From Stakelama flava (lineage in GTDB: Bacteria > Pseudomonadota > Alphaproteobacteria > Sphingomonadales > Sphingomonadaceae), in the NCBI RefSeq assembly GCF_019351405.1, contig NZ_JAHWZX010000007.1, forward strand, positions 105,544-169,543: DNA of 64,000 nucleotides, in the 5' to 3' direction. The notes beneath the pieces were generated by a model, which was not told the DNA's origin, made no database searches, and worked only from the letters and a program-made list of their open reading frames with translations. Positions 45,178-53,524 of the stretch are shown in pieces. Made by a program: the position numbers and the translations under genes. Position 1 is the stretch's first letter. Every line of letters starts with the position of its first letter.

Positions 45178-45193
45178 CCGCAGAATTCTGCGG
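45178..45193. repeat. 16-bp perfect palindrome upstream of the integrase gene
   Basis: CCGCAGAATTCTGCGG is a perfect palindrome 28 bp after the tRNA-Thr gene and 112 bp before the integrase ATG. It may be an operator, an integrase accessory site, or the weak terminator of the tRNA transcript, although no T-run follows. Confidence 0.5.
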
Positions 45194-45239
45194 TAAAATG
45201 ACCTCTGTCGGGTCCCACGGTTTCTCACTTTGTTCCACC

Positions 45240-45303
45240 GTGGTCCACCCAAAGTGGACCACGAATCGGTGGACCACGAGCAACTGCAGGAGTCGTGGTC
45301 CAC
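45240..45303. promoter_or_regulatory. Array of four GTGGNCCAC sites abutting the integrase start
   Basis: The 9-mer GTGG(T/A)CCAC occurs at 45240-45248, 45254-45262, 45269-45277 and 45295-45303; the last copy ends one base before the int ATG. Centres are T, A, A, T, so the sites form two inverted pairs. Such an array could bind the integrase arm domain, an excisionase or a repressor that controls int. Confidence 0.55.
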
Positions 45304-45304
45304 C

Positions 45305-46513
45305 ATGCTCACCAACACACAGATTCGTGCTCTCAAGCCGGCCGCGCAGCCTTATAAGGTTCCGGACCGCGATGGCCTGTTCCTCCTGGTCCAACCGACT
45401 GGCGCGCTGCTTTGGCGATTTCGCTTCAAGATCCTCGGAGTCGAGCGAAAGCTTTCACTCGGCAGCTACCCGGACGTGTCACTCAAGGAAGCGCGTCTTA
45501 AACGGGATGAGGCGCGCGCTCAGGTCATCGACGGGATCGACCCAGTCGAAGAGAAGCGACAGCGGCGTATCGAGGCTGAGTTGGCAGCGAAGACGACGTT
45601 CAAGCTGGTGGCTGAGGAATATATTCAGAAGATGGAGATGGAGGGTCGATCACCAGCCACCATCAAGAAGGCACGCTGGTTTCTCGAGCTGCTGAACGGC
45701 ATCGCCAAACGCCCGATCGCATCGGTAAGCCCCCATGAACTGCTCGACGTGCTCAAGCGCGTCGAGCGCCGTGGGCATCACGAAACAGCCTTAAGGCTTC
45801 GCTCATTTGCTGGGCGCGTGTTTCGCTACGGCTTTGCAACGCTGCGAACCGATCACAACCCAGCGGACATTCTGCGCGGCGCATTGGTTGTTCCTCGGGT
45901 GAAGCATCACGCAGCCCTCGTCGAACCAGCACGGGTTGGTGAGTTGCTTCGAGCAATCGACGAGTATGAGGGCCGGCCCGAGACCCGATATGCGTTGCAA
46001 CTGGCCCCACACGTCTATCTGCGACCCGGCGAGTTGCGCCAGGGTAAATGGAGCGAGATCGATTTCGCCGAAAAGGTCTGGCGACTGCCAGCCGAGCGCA
46101 TGAAGATGAAGCAACCGCACGCGGTGCCGCTCTCGCGCCAATCGCTCTACCTGCTCAAGGAATTGCGATCGCTTGCGCGGTCGAGTGAATTCTTATTCCC
46201 GGCCCTGCACACCACGCTTCGGCCGATTTCTGACAACACGCTCAATGTCGCTTTACGACGCCTGGGCTACCAGCGCGATGAGATGACAAGTCACGGTTTT
46301 CGAGCGATGGCGAGCACCTTGCTGAACGAGTCTGGTCTCTGGCACCCCGACGCGATTGAGCGTGCCTTGGCTCATGGTGATCACAACAAGGTCCGAGCTG
46401 CATACCATCGGGGCGCACATTGGGCGGAGCGCGTCAGAATGGCGCAATGGTGGTCCGATTACCTCGACCAACTGAGAATTGGCGGAAAAGTATTGAAGGG
46501 CAAATTCGGCTAG
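45305..46513 (+). CDS. int: P4-type tyrosine recombinase (integrase)
   Basis: Integrase that inserts and excises the element at tRNA-Thr. It starts at the ATG of MLTNTQIRALKPAAQPYKV (402 residues); the frame is open 25 codons upstream, but only with a TTG. Residues 1-90 are the DUF4102 arm-binding domain typical of P4-like integrases (VPDRDGLFLLVQPTGALLWR, LSLGSYPDVSLKEAR), and the core-binding domain follows. The catalytic residues are intact: R240 (LRPGELRQGKW), H330 and R333 (SHGFRAMAS), H358 (LAHGD) and Y367 (RAAYHRGAHW). It is probably functional. Confidence 0.95.
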   Translation: MLTNTQIRALKPAAQPYKVPDRDGLFLLVQPTGALLWRFRFKILGVERKLSLGSYPDVSLKEARLKRDEARAQVIDGIDPVEEKRQRRIEAELAAKTTFKLVAEEYIQKMEMEGRSPATIKKARWFLELLNGIAKRPIASVSPHELLDVLKRVERRGHHETALRLRSFAGRVFRYGFATLRTDHNPADILRGALVVPRVKHHAALVEPARVGELLRAIDEYEGRPETRYALQLAPHVYLRPGELRQGKWSEIDFAEKVWRLPAERMKMKQPHAVPLSRQSLYLLKELRSLARSSEFLFPALHTTLRPISDNTLNVALRRLGYQRDEMTSHGFRAMASTLLNESGLWHPDAIERALAHGDHNKVRAAYHRGAHWAERVRMAQWWSDYLDQLRIGGKVLKGKFG

Positions 46514-46632
46514 CGTTGTTAACTACGTCTAACTTCGGAGTGGCCCTGATGGGCCAGCTTGCCTGTCTGCCCTGCCTCCTCCGCTAAGTGGCCCAGAGAT
46601 TATGATAGTCTGGACCACGAAAGAGACAATGA

Positions 46633-46932
46633 ATGTCGAGCAAGAAGCACATGCCGCAAGAGATTATCGGCAAGCTGCGTGAGGTTGGAGATTGTGCTGG
46701 CGCAGGGAGCATCCACCACCGCGGCATGCCGACGGATCGCGGTCAGCGAACAGACCTATTATCGCTGGCGCAAGGAATATGGCGGACTGAAGACCGACCA
46801 GACGTGGCGGATGAGGAAATTGGAGAAGGAGAACCAGCGGCCGCGCCGGGCGATCTCGGACCTGACGCTGGACAAATTGATCTGCAGGAAGCCGCGAAGA
46901 AACCCCCAGGGCAAGCGCAGCTAAACTTTTGA
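46633..46932 (+). pseudogene. IS3-family transposase OrfA remnant with frameshifts
   Basis: The OrfA of an IS3-family element, broken. The first 18 residues (MSSKKHMPQEIIGKLREV) are in one frame. The helix-turn-helix and leucine-zipper part (EIVLAQGASTTAACRRIAVS, EQTYYRWRKEYGGLKTDQ, KLEKENQRPRRAISDLTLDK) is in another, so a one-base change lies near 46690. A second shift near 46885 restores the end (QEAAKK...NF). No OrfB follows. It is old debris between int and the regulatory genes. Confidence 0.8.
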
Positions 46933-47507
46933 GCCCCGCCCGGCGGCGTTGCATGGATCAGCTACGATGGGATTTGCCGATCCAGGCACTCCCTTGCACG
47001 GCTCGACATTGAGCACTCAAAATTACCGCGACCGAGCCGAGAAAGGTAAGCGTGGGCGGCAGTAGCGAAACGACAATCCCACCCGCATAGGCAAGGAGCC
47101 CCCGAAGAGCCGAAACGAAGAGACGGCCGCGGCAGAGCCGGGGTTGCGACACGCCGTGACGGGATCGCCGGGCAGCAACGGCCCACCCCCACCCTATCGG
47201 CGCCCGAAGAATCCGACGCCGGCCGCGCATACTGGCGATCGCATGCCGGAACGACAAGCGCCGGCCACAGCGTCAGAGATGGCAACTCATAAGGTCCGAG
47301 ACAATAGATTCGGCCCCGCGCAAGCGCCGTAGAGTTCGGAAGCGGGAGCGTGGTACGGTGTGGGCCTTGGGCAGTTTCTGCGAAAACTACGCGCTGGAAC
47401 GCCAATACTGCATATTGCCGCAATGCGCCTCCGCGTGCCTTGCAGCTGGCTCACTGGTGCTCAATCCTGTTCGCAGGCACCCACCGCAACACGAACAGGA
47501 GCAAGTC
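46933..47507. other. 575-bp stretch without a recognisable gene
   Basis: Both strands have short open frames but none looks coding. The minus strand at about 46960-47110 contains a hydrophobic segment (LLAYAGGIVVSLLPPTLTFL) that could be the relic of a membrane protein, but no family comes to mind. The 170 bp before the alpA start should hold its promoter. No repeat or hairpin of note is seen. Confidence 0.4.
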
Positions 47508-47720
47508 ATGTCCGAACAGCCCGAACGTATCCTCCGACTGAACGCGGTACTCAATCGCACTGGTCTTAGCCGTTCAACGCTATACCGAAAGATGCATGAT
47601 GGGACCTTTCCCCAAAACATCCAAATCAGCGTCCGCTGTGCCGGATGGCGCGAGTCAGCCATCGAAAATTGGCTTCGCAATCCGATGTTTTACGAAGCAA
47701 GCGAAGAAAGGTCTAGCTGA
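47508..47720 (+). CDS. alpA: AlpA family helix-turn-helix regulator
   Basis: A 70-residue MerR/AlpA-type DNA-binding protein: RILRLNAVLNRTGLSRSTLYRKMHDGTFP is the winged-helix recognition part, and SVRCAGWRESAIENWLRNPM the conserved C-terminal strand-helix. AlpA proteins regulate integrase or excision genes in P4-like elements and islands. The ATG follows AGGAGCAAGTC, a strong ribosome binding site. It is a natural candidate to bind the GTGGNCCAC array before int. Confidence 0.85.
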   Translation: MSEQPERILRLNAVLNRTGLSRSTLYRKMHDGTFPQNIQISVRCAGWRESAIENWLRNPMFYEASEERSS

Positions 47721-47920
47721 CCGACTTCTCCAAGATTTCGATTTGTCGCCCTTTTCCCCTTCATGAAAGCAAGCGATGTTGAAGCCGTCAGTAACGGAAG
47801 CAATGTTCGAAACTCCGGACGGCTCTTTAGCATGAGCGTCGAACAGCCCACCTTGATCGTCTCGATCTCGCCTTCCTCAATCAATTCGAGAATTTCCCTC
47901 GTAACCGGCCGGTGAGCCAC
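47690..47920 (-). pseudogene. Degenerate excisionase-like helix-turn-helix fragment
   Basis: A 76-codon frame whose first third, REILELIEEGEIETIKVGCSTLM, matches the second half of an excisionase-type HTH (the 'LIxxGEIxTIKVG' pattern). The rest is unlike any family and the recognition helix region before it is missing. It overlaps the alpA 3' end by 31 bp on the opposite strand. Most likely a truncated relic and not a working gene. Confidence 0.35.
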
Positions 47921-47982
47921 GTGCTGTCCTGTTCGGCATAGCTGCCGAAGTTCAAATCTGTGGTGGTCTCCTTCTGACCCCC

Positions 47983-48050
47983 GAAGCCTGACTGCGCGAT
48001 GTGCTCACCCGCATCGCGGATGGGCGCCCGGTCAACCGCATCAGGGCATG
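47983..48050 (+). pseudogene. Fragment of an IS66-type transposase (C-terminus)
   Basis: The plus strand reads [17 protein letters not shown] after a stop codon, which resembles the C-terminal end of IS66-family transposases ('[23 protein letters not shown]'). Only about 20 codons survive. Nothing recognisable flanks it: the remaining 170 bp to the DUF2274 gene contain no gene that I can support. Confidence 0.45.
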
Positions 48051-48220
48051 GTCACACAAACCCACAGAGTCCGCAACTGGGCTGCCGTGGACCTGCGACA
48101 ACGGTAGTGGGCAGGCATTTACTTCCGATCGGCCGACGCCGAGTATGGCGAGCGAGGTCGAAATACGCACGGTGATCGGCGACGGCGGTGCCAAGGGCGG
48201 GATAGGTCAAGCCCGCCTCC

Positions 48221-48433
48221 TCAGCGTTCGCGTTGCGCGCGGGCGAAGGCGCGGTCGCTGTCGAGAAAACCGCGCAGCATGAACGGCACGAGATCCGCGA
48301 CGCGTTCAGTCTCGCCATAGGTCTCGGCGTAGAGCGCTGCATAGTCGGCAAGCGCCTGATGCAGGTCGGGGGCCAGACTGATCGTCAGCCGGACGGGGCT
48401 GCGATCGGGCAGACGGTCGAGCTTGATATCCAT
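48221..48433 (-). CDS. DUF2274 family protein, last gene of the trb operon
   Basis: A 70-residue protein beginning MDIKLDRLPDRSPVRLTISL, followed by APDLHQALADYAALYAETYG and LVPFMLRGFLDSDRAFARAQ. This pattern is the DUF2274 family found after trbI in conjugative elements of alpha- and betaproteobacteria. The RHH-like fold suggests a small DNA-binding or accessory role, unproven. I choose the ATG just after the trbI stop (2 bp gap); an ATG at 48451 lies inside trbI. Confidence 0.8.
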   Translation of the reverse strand: MDIKLDRLPDRSPVRLTISLAPDLHQALADYAALYAETYGETERVADLVPFMLRGFLDSDRAFARAQRER

Positions 48434-48435
48434 TG

Positions 48436-49707
48436 TCACATTCCTTTCCATGGCCTGAGCACAAGATCCTTGTTCACCACGACGCGGAGCGGCCAGCCGG
48501 GACGGATGCGGATCGTCGGCTGTACGTTGAGGTTGCGCTCGACCAGCCGGTCGCCGGCGCGCGCGCCGCTTTGCTGGGCGGAATCGCGCAGCGCTTCGAC
48601 AAGGTCGCTTTCGTCGGAAAAGCTGAGCTGCGTGCCGACGCCAAGCAGCGTCGAAAGGCCGACGCCTTTGAGCAACTGCCAGCTATGAAGGTCGAGCCGA
48701 TCCGCGAGTCCGGCGTAGCCCTGGGTGTCGCTCGCTGGCCAGTTGTCGATCGCGATCGAACTGCCATCAGGCAGGATCAGCCTTTGCCAGATGACCAGGG
48801 CCCGCTGCTGGCCAAAGGCCACGACGCTGTCATAGCTGCCGATAAGACGGCTGCCTTGCGGGATGAGCAAGGTCCGACCGGTCAGGCTGTCGAACGCCGG
48901 CCGGGTGACCTGCGCGGTGACGATACCCGGCAGGTCCGAATTGATGCCGGTGATGAGACTTGCCGAAATCACGCTGCCCGCGCTCAGAAGATTGGGCGAA
49001 GCGGGCGGCTGAAGGCGATCGGCACTGACGAAGGCGTGCGAAGGCGCCTCGCTCAGAACATCAAGCTTGCGCTGCTGCGCGCCCGGGTCACGCTCGGGGT
49101 CGAGCACAAGGCGAGATCCGGTGTCGGACGATGCTGGTGCGGGCGTCGCCGCCGGAGCGAGCGGCGCGGAGCTGACCGGCTGAGCAGGCATTGGGGCTGC
49201 GCTTCGCGTGTCGACAAGCAGCGCCGACTGACGCGCCGCGATCCGCTCGGCTTCGGCACGTTGGCGTGCCTGCTCGGCAGCCTGCGCAGCCGGGTCCGGT
49301 GCGGTCTGTGGTGGTGCCACGCCCAATTCGCGCTGCCGTTCGAGAACGGGGCCGCCGAGATCGCCGGGAAGCGGCGGACCGAGTTCGGGGACTTGCGCAT
49401 AGCTGTCCGGAGCGCCGGCCAGGCTTTCGGGAACACGGTCGCTGGCAAGTTCCGGAGGATCGCGGTCGAGCGCGACGGGGGAAAAATCCGCCGTACGAAG
49501 AGCAAAACCGGCGACGCCTGCGATCACCGCCGCGACAACGCCCACCCCGGCAATGACGACGCCGCGCCGGAAGCGCGCCACCGGCCGCGGCTTTCCGCGC
49601 AGGCTGAGGGTCTGCGGCGCGACCTTGGCGCTCGTAAGCGGTGGCGGCTGCGTGCCGGGCGTTTCGCTGTCCGCCTGCGGCGGCGGTGTTTCTTCTTGCT
49701 CGGTCAC
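48436..49707 (-). CDS. trbI: TrbI (VirB10-like) conjugal transfer protein
   Basis: Outer-membrane-core bridging protein of the type IV secretion system. The 423-residue protein has a short cytoplasmic N-terminus, one membrane helix (about residues 49-70, VVIAGVGVVAAVIAGVAGFA), a long Pro/Ala/Gln-rich periplasmic linker, and the C-terminal VirB10 beta-barrel domain (SAGSVISASLITGINSDLPG, LIPQGSRLIGSYDSVVAFGQ, WPASDTQGYAGLADRLDLHS). It overlaps trbG by 4 bp. Confidence 0.93.
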   Translation of the reverse strand: MTEQEETPPPQADSETPGTQPPPLTSAKVAPQTLSLRGKPRPVARFRRGVVIAGVGVVAAVIAGVAGFALRTADFSPVALDRDPPELASDRVPESLAGAPDSYAQVPELGPPLPGDLGGPVLERQRELGVAPPQTAPDPAAQAAEQARQRAEAERIAARQSALLVDTRSAAPMPAQPVSSAPLAPAATPAPASSDTGSRLVLDPERDPGAQQRKLDVLSEAPSHAFVSADRLQPPASPNLLSAGSVISASLITGINSDLPGIVTAQVTRPAFDSLTGRTLLIPQGSRLIGSYDSVVAFGQQRALVIWQRLILPDGSSIAIDNWPASDTQGYAGLADRLDLHSWQLLKGVGLSTLLGVGTQLSFSDESDLVEALRDSAQQSGARAGDRLVERNLNVQPTIRIRPGWPLRVVVNKDLVLRPWKGM

Positions 49708-50630
49708 CGGCGGCCTCCACGACGCGAATCGCGGGTGATTCGGACAATCTGTTGTCTGCGCTCTCCCAGCCGAAGTTCGGCGGCGTCAAACAGCCGGTCG
49801 ACGATGTAGAAGCGGCCGCGCAGCCGGTAATTGACGAGCTCCGCTTCGCCGTTGGGCCCGATAAGGAACAGCGGCGGTGCCTCGCCGGTCGCAAGATCGG
49901 CCGGAAACTCAATGAAGACCTGATGCCCATCGTCGAATGCGCGCAGCGGACGCCAGGCGGGACGGTCGCCATCGATCCGATAGTCGAACCGGAGATTTTC
50001 CGGCGCCAGCCCCGCCGCGACAGGTTCTGCCGCCGCCGCTGCCCCGGCCGTACGGCGCAGCGCGATCAGGTCGTCGGCGGGATAGGTCCATGAGATTGCC
50101 GTCATCGCCGTTTCGGCGGTGCTGTCGAGCAGGAGATGGTAGCTGCGGCGATCGGTGGTAATGACCAGATTGGTGCTGAGCCCGGCGGCAAAGGGCTTGA
50201 CGAGGATATGCGTGCGCCTGCTCGTTCCCGAACCGCTTTCGGTATCGCCGATCGTCCAGCGCGCGGTGTCGCCCGCGGCGATCGCGATCAGCTGCTCGCC
50301 CGGTTGAAGCGCGAGGTCGGTGACGCGCTCGGGCGCGGCGAAGAGCCGGTAGAGCGCGCCTTGGGCAAAGGGATAGACCTGGATGGCGTTGACGAAGCCA
50401 GCGCTGCTGGGTTCGCGAAGCGCGGCATGGATCGCCGCATCGACCCGTGCTTGCGGCGGCGTGTCGTCGGCCCGCCGAGGCTCGCGATCGGGTGCGGGCT
50501 GAAGTTGTCCGGGAAGCGGCAGCGGCACCGGCATCGGTACAATGCGCAGAGACGGCTGCGGAGCTTCCTGCGCGTGCGCGGGAATAGCGAGCAGCAGGGC
50601 GGCAAGGCCAGGCGAAAGAAAACGGATCAC
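49704..50630 (-). CDS. trbG: TrbG (VirB9-like) conjugal transfer protein
   Basis: Periplasmic core-complex protein. The 308-residue protein has a signal peptide (MIRFLSPGLAALLLAIPAHA|QE) and a VirB9/CagX domain in two halves: VYPFAQGALYRLFAAPERVT with LVITTDRRSYHLLLDS, then LRFDYRIDGDRPAWRPLRAF with VFIEFPADLATGEAPPLFLI and VNYRLRGRFYIVDRLFDAAE. It overlaps trbF and trbI by 4 bp each. Confidence 0.94.
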   Translation of the reverse strand: MIRFLSPGLAALLLAIPAHAQEAPQPSLRIVPMPVPLPLPGQLQPAPDREPRRADDTPPQARVDAAIHAALREPSSAGFVNAIQVYPFAQGALYRLFAAPERVTDLALQPGEQLIAIAAGDTARWTIGDTESGSGTSRRTHILVKPFAAGLSTNLVITTDRRSYHLLLDSTAETAMTAISWTYPADDLIALRRTAGAAAAAEPVAAGLAPENLRFDYRIDGDRPAWRPLRAFDDGHQVFIEFPADLATGEAPPLFLIGPNGEAELVNYRLRGRFYIVDRLFDAAELRLGERRQQIVRITRDSRRGGRR

Positions 50631-51403
50631 TGGCGGTTCTCCTCGACAGGGGCTGATAGGGAAAGTCGCTGGCCCGGTGCCGTCGGCAGGCGCGACGCCG
50701 GCGGGACAGGCGGCGCTTCAACGTCGAGCTCGCGGCTCCAGTCGATCGCATCGACATAAAGGCCCAGCGGATTGCGGCGGAGCACATCGGCTGATCGTGG
50801 CGGCCGCAGAACGACGGTCAGGATCCCGGTCCAGCGTTCGGTGCCCGCAAGGCTGCCCCGCGCGTAGCGGCTCTCGGTCCATTTGACCTGAAAGGAGCTC
50901 GGCGAGGCGCGTACGACACTGGTCACCTGCACCGAGACCGTCTCGTCGCCGACATGCGAAAAAGGGTCGGCACTACGCGCATAGCCGCTGAGCGCGACAT
51001 TGCCGCGGCGCGTGACGAAGTCATAGGCTTCCAGCCAGTTGCGGCGCATCAGGACCGGATCGAGCGAGACTGAGCGGACATCGGTGACGAAGCGGCCGAG
51101 GAACCAGGCAATCTGCGGGTCGGTCGGGCGATACTCGGCCTCGGCGGGCGCAACGGCCTGCGCCTTTCCCAGGGCGTCGACTTCGACGACATAGGGAAGG
51201 ACGCGGCTCTGCATCGACTGCCAGACGAGTGCCGCCGACAGTCCGCCCGAGAGAAGCAAGGAGCCAATCGCCGTCAGCCGCCAGTTTCTCGCCTGGACGC
51301 GCGTCGATCCGATGCGCTCGTCCCAGAGTTGGCCGGCGCGCTGATAGGGGGTTTCGGGTTCGGGGGTGCGCCCGTAGCGCTGCATGGTTCGCCGGAATTT
51401 CAT
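50627..51403 (-). CDS. trbF: TrbF (VirB8-like) conjugal transfer protein
   Basis: Bitopic inner-membrane scaffold of the secretion system, 258 residues from the ATG of MKFRRTMQRYGRTPEPETPY. One helix at about residues 42-62 (LTAIGSLLLSGGLSAALVWQ) is followed by the periplasmic domain with PYVVEVDALGKAQAVAPAEA, IAWFLGRFVTDVRSVSLDP and WTGILTVVLRPP. The gene overlaps trbL by 4 bp (ATGA). The frame stays open far upstream inside trbL, but that part is not coding for TrbF. Confidence 0.93.
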   Translation of the reverse strand: MKFRRTMQRYGRTPEPETPYQRAGQLWDERIGSTRVQARNWRLTAIGSLLLSGGLSAALVWQSMQSRVLPYVVEVDALGKAQAVAPAEAEYRPTDPQIAWFLGRFVTDVRSVSLDPVLMRRNWLEAYDFVTRRGNVALSGYARSADPFSHVGDETVSVQVTSVVRASPSSFQVKWTESRYARGSLAGTERWTGILTVVLRPPRSADVLRRNPLGLYVDAIDWSRELDVEAPPVPPASRLPTAPGQRLSLSAPVEENRQ

Positions 51404-52695
51404 CCATCTTTCTCCTTGATATCCGGGGTTGCGCCGGCACCGCCCGAGCGGCCTTCGCGTAGGGTTTGGAGGGCCAGATGGCGGTGATGCCGGGCGCTTT
51501 GCTCGGCGCGCATGCGCCGCGCCCAATCGGGCGCGGCGGTCCCCGCCGCATTGGGTTCGCCGGGGGCAGATGCGCTGCCATGCGTCGTCCCGCTCGCCCA
51601 GGCTGCGTTCCGGCCACGAGCAGCAGCGGTAGCCAAACCGAGCTTCTGTCCCGCCGCGCCCCGCGCGGCGCTGGCGACGCCGCCAAGACCTGCGCCGACC
51701 GTCGCGCGACCCGACGTTTCCTGACCGAGTTTCCAGGCGGTCGAGGTCGCCGAGCCCAGCGACGTTCCGGCGCGCAATGCGCCCAGTCCCGCGCCGCCCG
51801 CCAGACGCATCGCACCGGCCGTGGCGCCGGCACCTAGCGCCGCGCTGCCGGCGACGGCGATCGTGGTTCCGATCGCGGCGCCCGCGCCGAGTTGCGGCGC
51901 GCCCGAAACGAGGCCGGTGGCGATCCCGGGACCGAAAATACCGAGACCGAACAGAGCAAGGCTGGCGAGCACGAGGCTCATGGCCGCGCCGATATCGGGC
52001 TCCTGTCCTTGCAGCGCGGCAGTGAATTCGCTGAAGAATCCCGAGCCGATCCCGACGATCACGCCGAGCACCATGACCTTGATGCCCTCGCTCACCACGG
52101 ATCCGAGAACGCGTTCGGCAAGGAAGCTCGTGCGATTCCACAAAGCGAAGGGAACGAGGATGAAGCCGGCAAGCGTCGTCAGCTTGAATTCGAGGATGGT
52201 GACGAAGAGCTGGACCGCGAGGATGAAGAAAGCGCAGATCACGATCACCCAGGCGATCAGCAGCACCATGATCGTCAGGAAATTATCGAAGAAGCTGGTG
52301 AAGCCCATCATGTCCGACGCCTGATCGAGCAGCGGCCAGGCTGCCTCGAAGCCCGCACCCGCTAGGCGCCCGGGCTGAAGCAGTTGGTCGGACGCGATCG
52401 TGCCGCCACCCGCGGTCAGACCCGCCTGCGCGAAGGACCGGAAAATGAGCTCGGCGAGCGTCGCGAAGCTGTTCAGGATGAGCGCGAAAGCACCGACATA
52501 AAGGATCTTCTTGAGGAACCGACCGAGGACATCGTTCTCGCCGCCCAGCGCCCAAAAAAGACCGGCGAGCGTGATGTCGATGCCGACCAGCGTGCTCGTG
52601 AGGAATGCGACATCGCCGCCCAAGAGGCCGAATCCGCTGTCGATGTAACGGATGAAGTCAGCGAGAAATCGATCGATGACATTGAGGTCGTTCAC
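51400..52695 (-). CDS. trbL: TrbL (VirB6-like) conjugal transfer membrane protein
   Basis: Polytopic inner-membrane channel component, 431 residues, starting at GTG. It begins MNDLNVIDRFLADFIRYIDS and has about six helices up to residue 290 (ITLAGLFWALGG, YVGAFALILNSFATLAELIF, FLTIMVLLIAWVIVICAFFI, TLAGFILVPFALW, IKVMVLGVIVGIGSGFF). A long Gly/Ala-rich cytoplasmic tail follows (about 290-431). The 108-bp gap before it, where TrbK is usually encoded, has no recognisable gene. Confidence 0.92.
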   Translation of the reverse strand: MNDLNVIDRFLADFIRYIDSGFGLLGGDVAFLTSTLVGIDITLAGLFWALGGENDVLGRFLKKILYVGAFALILNSFATLAELIFRSFAQAGLTAGGGTIASDQLLQPGRLAGAGFEAAWPLLDQASDMMGFTSFFDNFLTIMVLLIAWVIVICAFFILAVQLFVTILEFKLTTLAGFILVPFALWNRTSFLAERVLGSVVSEGIKVMVLGVIVGIGSGFFSEFTAALQGQEPDIGAAMSLVLASLALFGLGIFGPGIATGLVSGAPQLGAGAAIGTTIAVAGSAALGAGATAGAMRLAGGAGLGALRAGTSLGSATSTAWKLGQETSGRATVGAGLGGVASAARGAAGQKLGLATAAARGRNAAWASGTTHGSASAPGEPNAAGTAAPDWARRMRAEQSARHHRHLALQTLREGRSGGAGATPDIKEKDG

Positions 52696-52803
52696 GCGTG
52701 TCGCTCCGGTAAAAAGGGGGCCGCGGGACGCTCCGGAGGGGAGCGGACGGAACGCCCCGCGGCGTCCGACGGCGGGGAGGCGAACCCGCCGCCGGGATCG
52801 GCA

Positions 52804-53517
52804 CTAGCGCGGGGTGTACGCGCTGCCGGTGCCGAGAAACTTTTTGGTCGCCGCGCGCGCATCGGCTTCGGCCTGGGCGCGGCGCGCGGCCTCGAATGCT
52901 TCGGCGCGGAATTGCGCGGCGAGCAGATTCTGGATCTGGAGCTGCTGCTTGGTGGCGAGCGCGAGCAGCTGATTGGTCGTCTGGCCGAGTTGCATCGCCC
53001 CTTCGGCGCCCTGGCTGCGCGCGCTGATTTCGGCGAGCGTGCGCGCGTCGTCCGCGACATTCTCGACCACCTGCGCCTGCACGCCCATCGTCTGACGAAA
53101 ACCCGCCATTGCGGCGTCGAGCCGGGCGCGGGCCTCGCTGGCGCGCGCATCGGCGCGGACCTGCGCATCGAAATCGGGAAACAGGCTGCGAAACTGTTCG
53201 TCGAGGCCGTCGATGCGAAAGTCGATCGCCTGTGCCTCGTCCATCAGCGCGTTGATCGCCTCGAGCCGCCGGTTAAGTTCGGCGAGCTGCGGAAAATCGG
53301 TCGGCTTCAGATTTTTCGCCATGTTCTGAAGCATGGCGGCTTCATTCTGGAGCGACTGGATCTGGTTATTGATCTGCTGGAGCGTGCGCGCCGCGGTCAG
53401 CAGGTTCTGCGAATAGTTGCTGGGATCGAACACGGTGATCTGTGCCGCAGCGGGCGGCGCCAGCATCACGGTGCCGGTAAACAGCAGCGCGGCGGGGATG
53501 ATCGTGCGTAGGGACAT
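52804..53517 (-). CDS. trbJ: TrbJ (VirB5-like) conjugal transfer protein
   Basis: Secreted minor pilus or adhesion component, 237 residues from the ATG of MSLRTIIPAALLFTGTVMLA, with a signal peptide ending PPAAAQ. The mature part is almost entirely helical with coiled-coil character (TVFDPSNYSQNLLTAARTLQ, QINNQIQSLQNEAAMLQNMA, AELNRRLEAINALMDEAQAI, LLALATKQQLQIQNLLAAQF). It follows trbE by 7 bp. Confidence 0.92.
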   Translation of the reverse strand: MSLRTIIPAALLFTGTVMLAPPAAAQITVFDPSNYSQNLLTAARTLQQINNQIQSLQNEAAMLQNMAKNLKPTDFPQLAELNRRLEAINALMDEAQAIDFRIDGLDEQFRSLFPDFDAQVRADARASEARARLDAAMAGFRQTMGVQAQVVENVADDARTLAEISARSQGAEGAMQLGQTTNQLLALATKQQLQIQNLLAAQFRAEAFEAARRAQAEADARAATKKFLGTGSAYTPR

Positions 53518-53524
53518 GGGGGGG

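Noticed and set aside
45178..45303. Palindromes before int considered as a CRISPR or iteron replication origin
   Set aside because: Only four 9-bp sites without regular spacing or spacers, and no rep or cas gene nearby.
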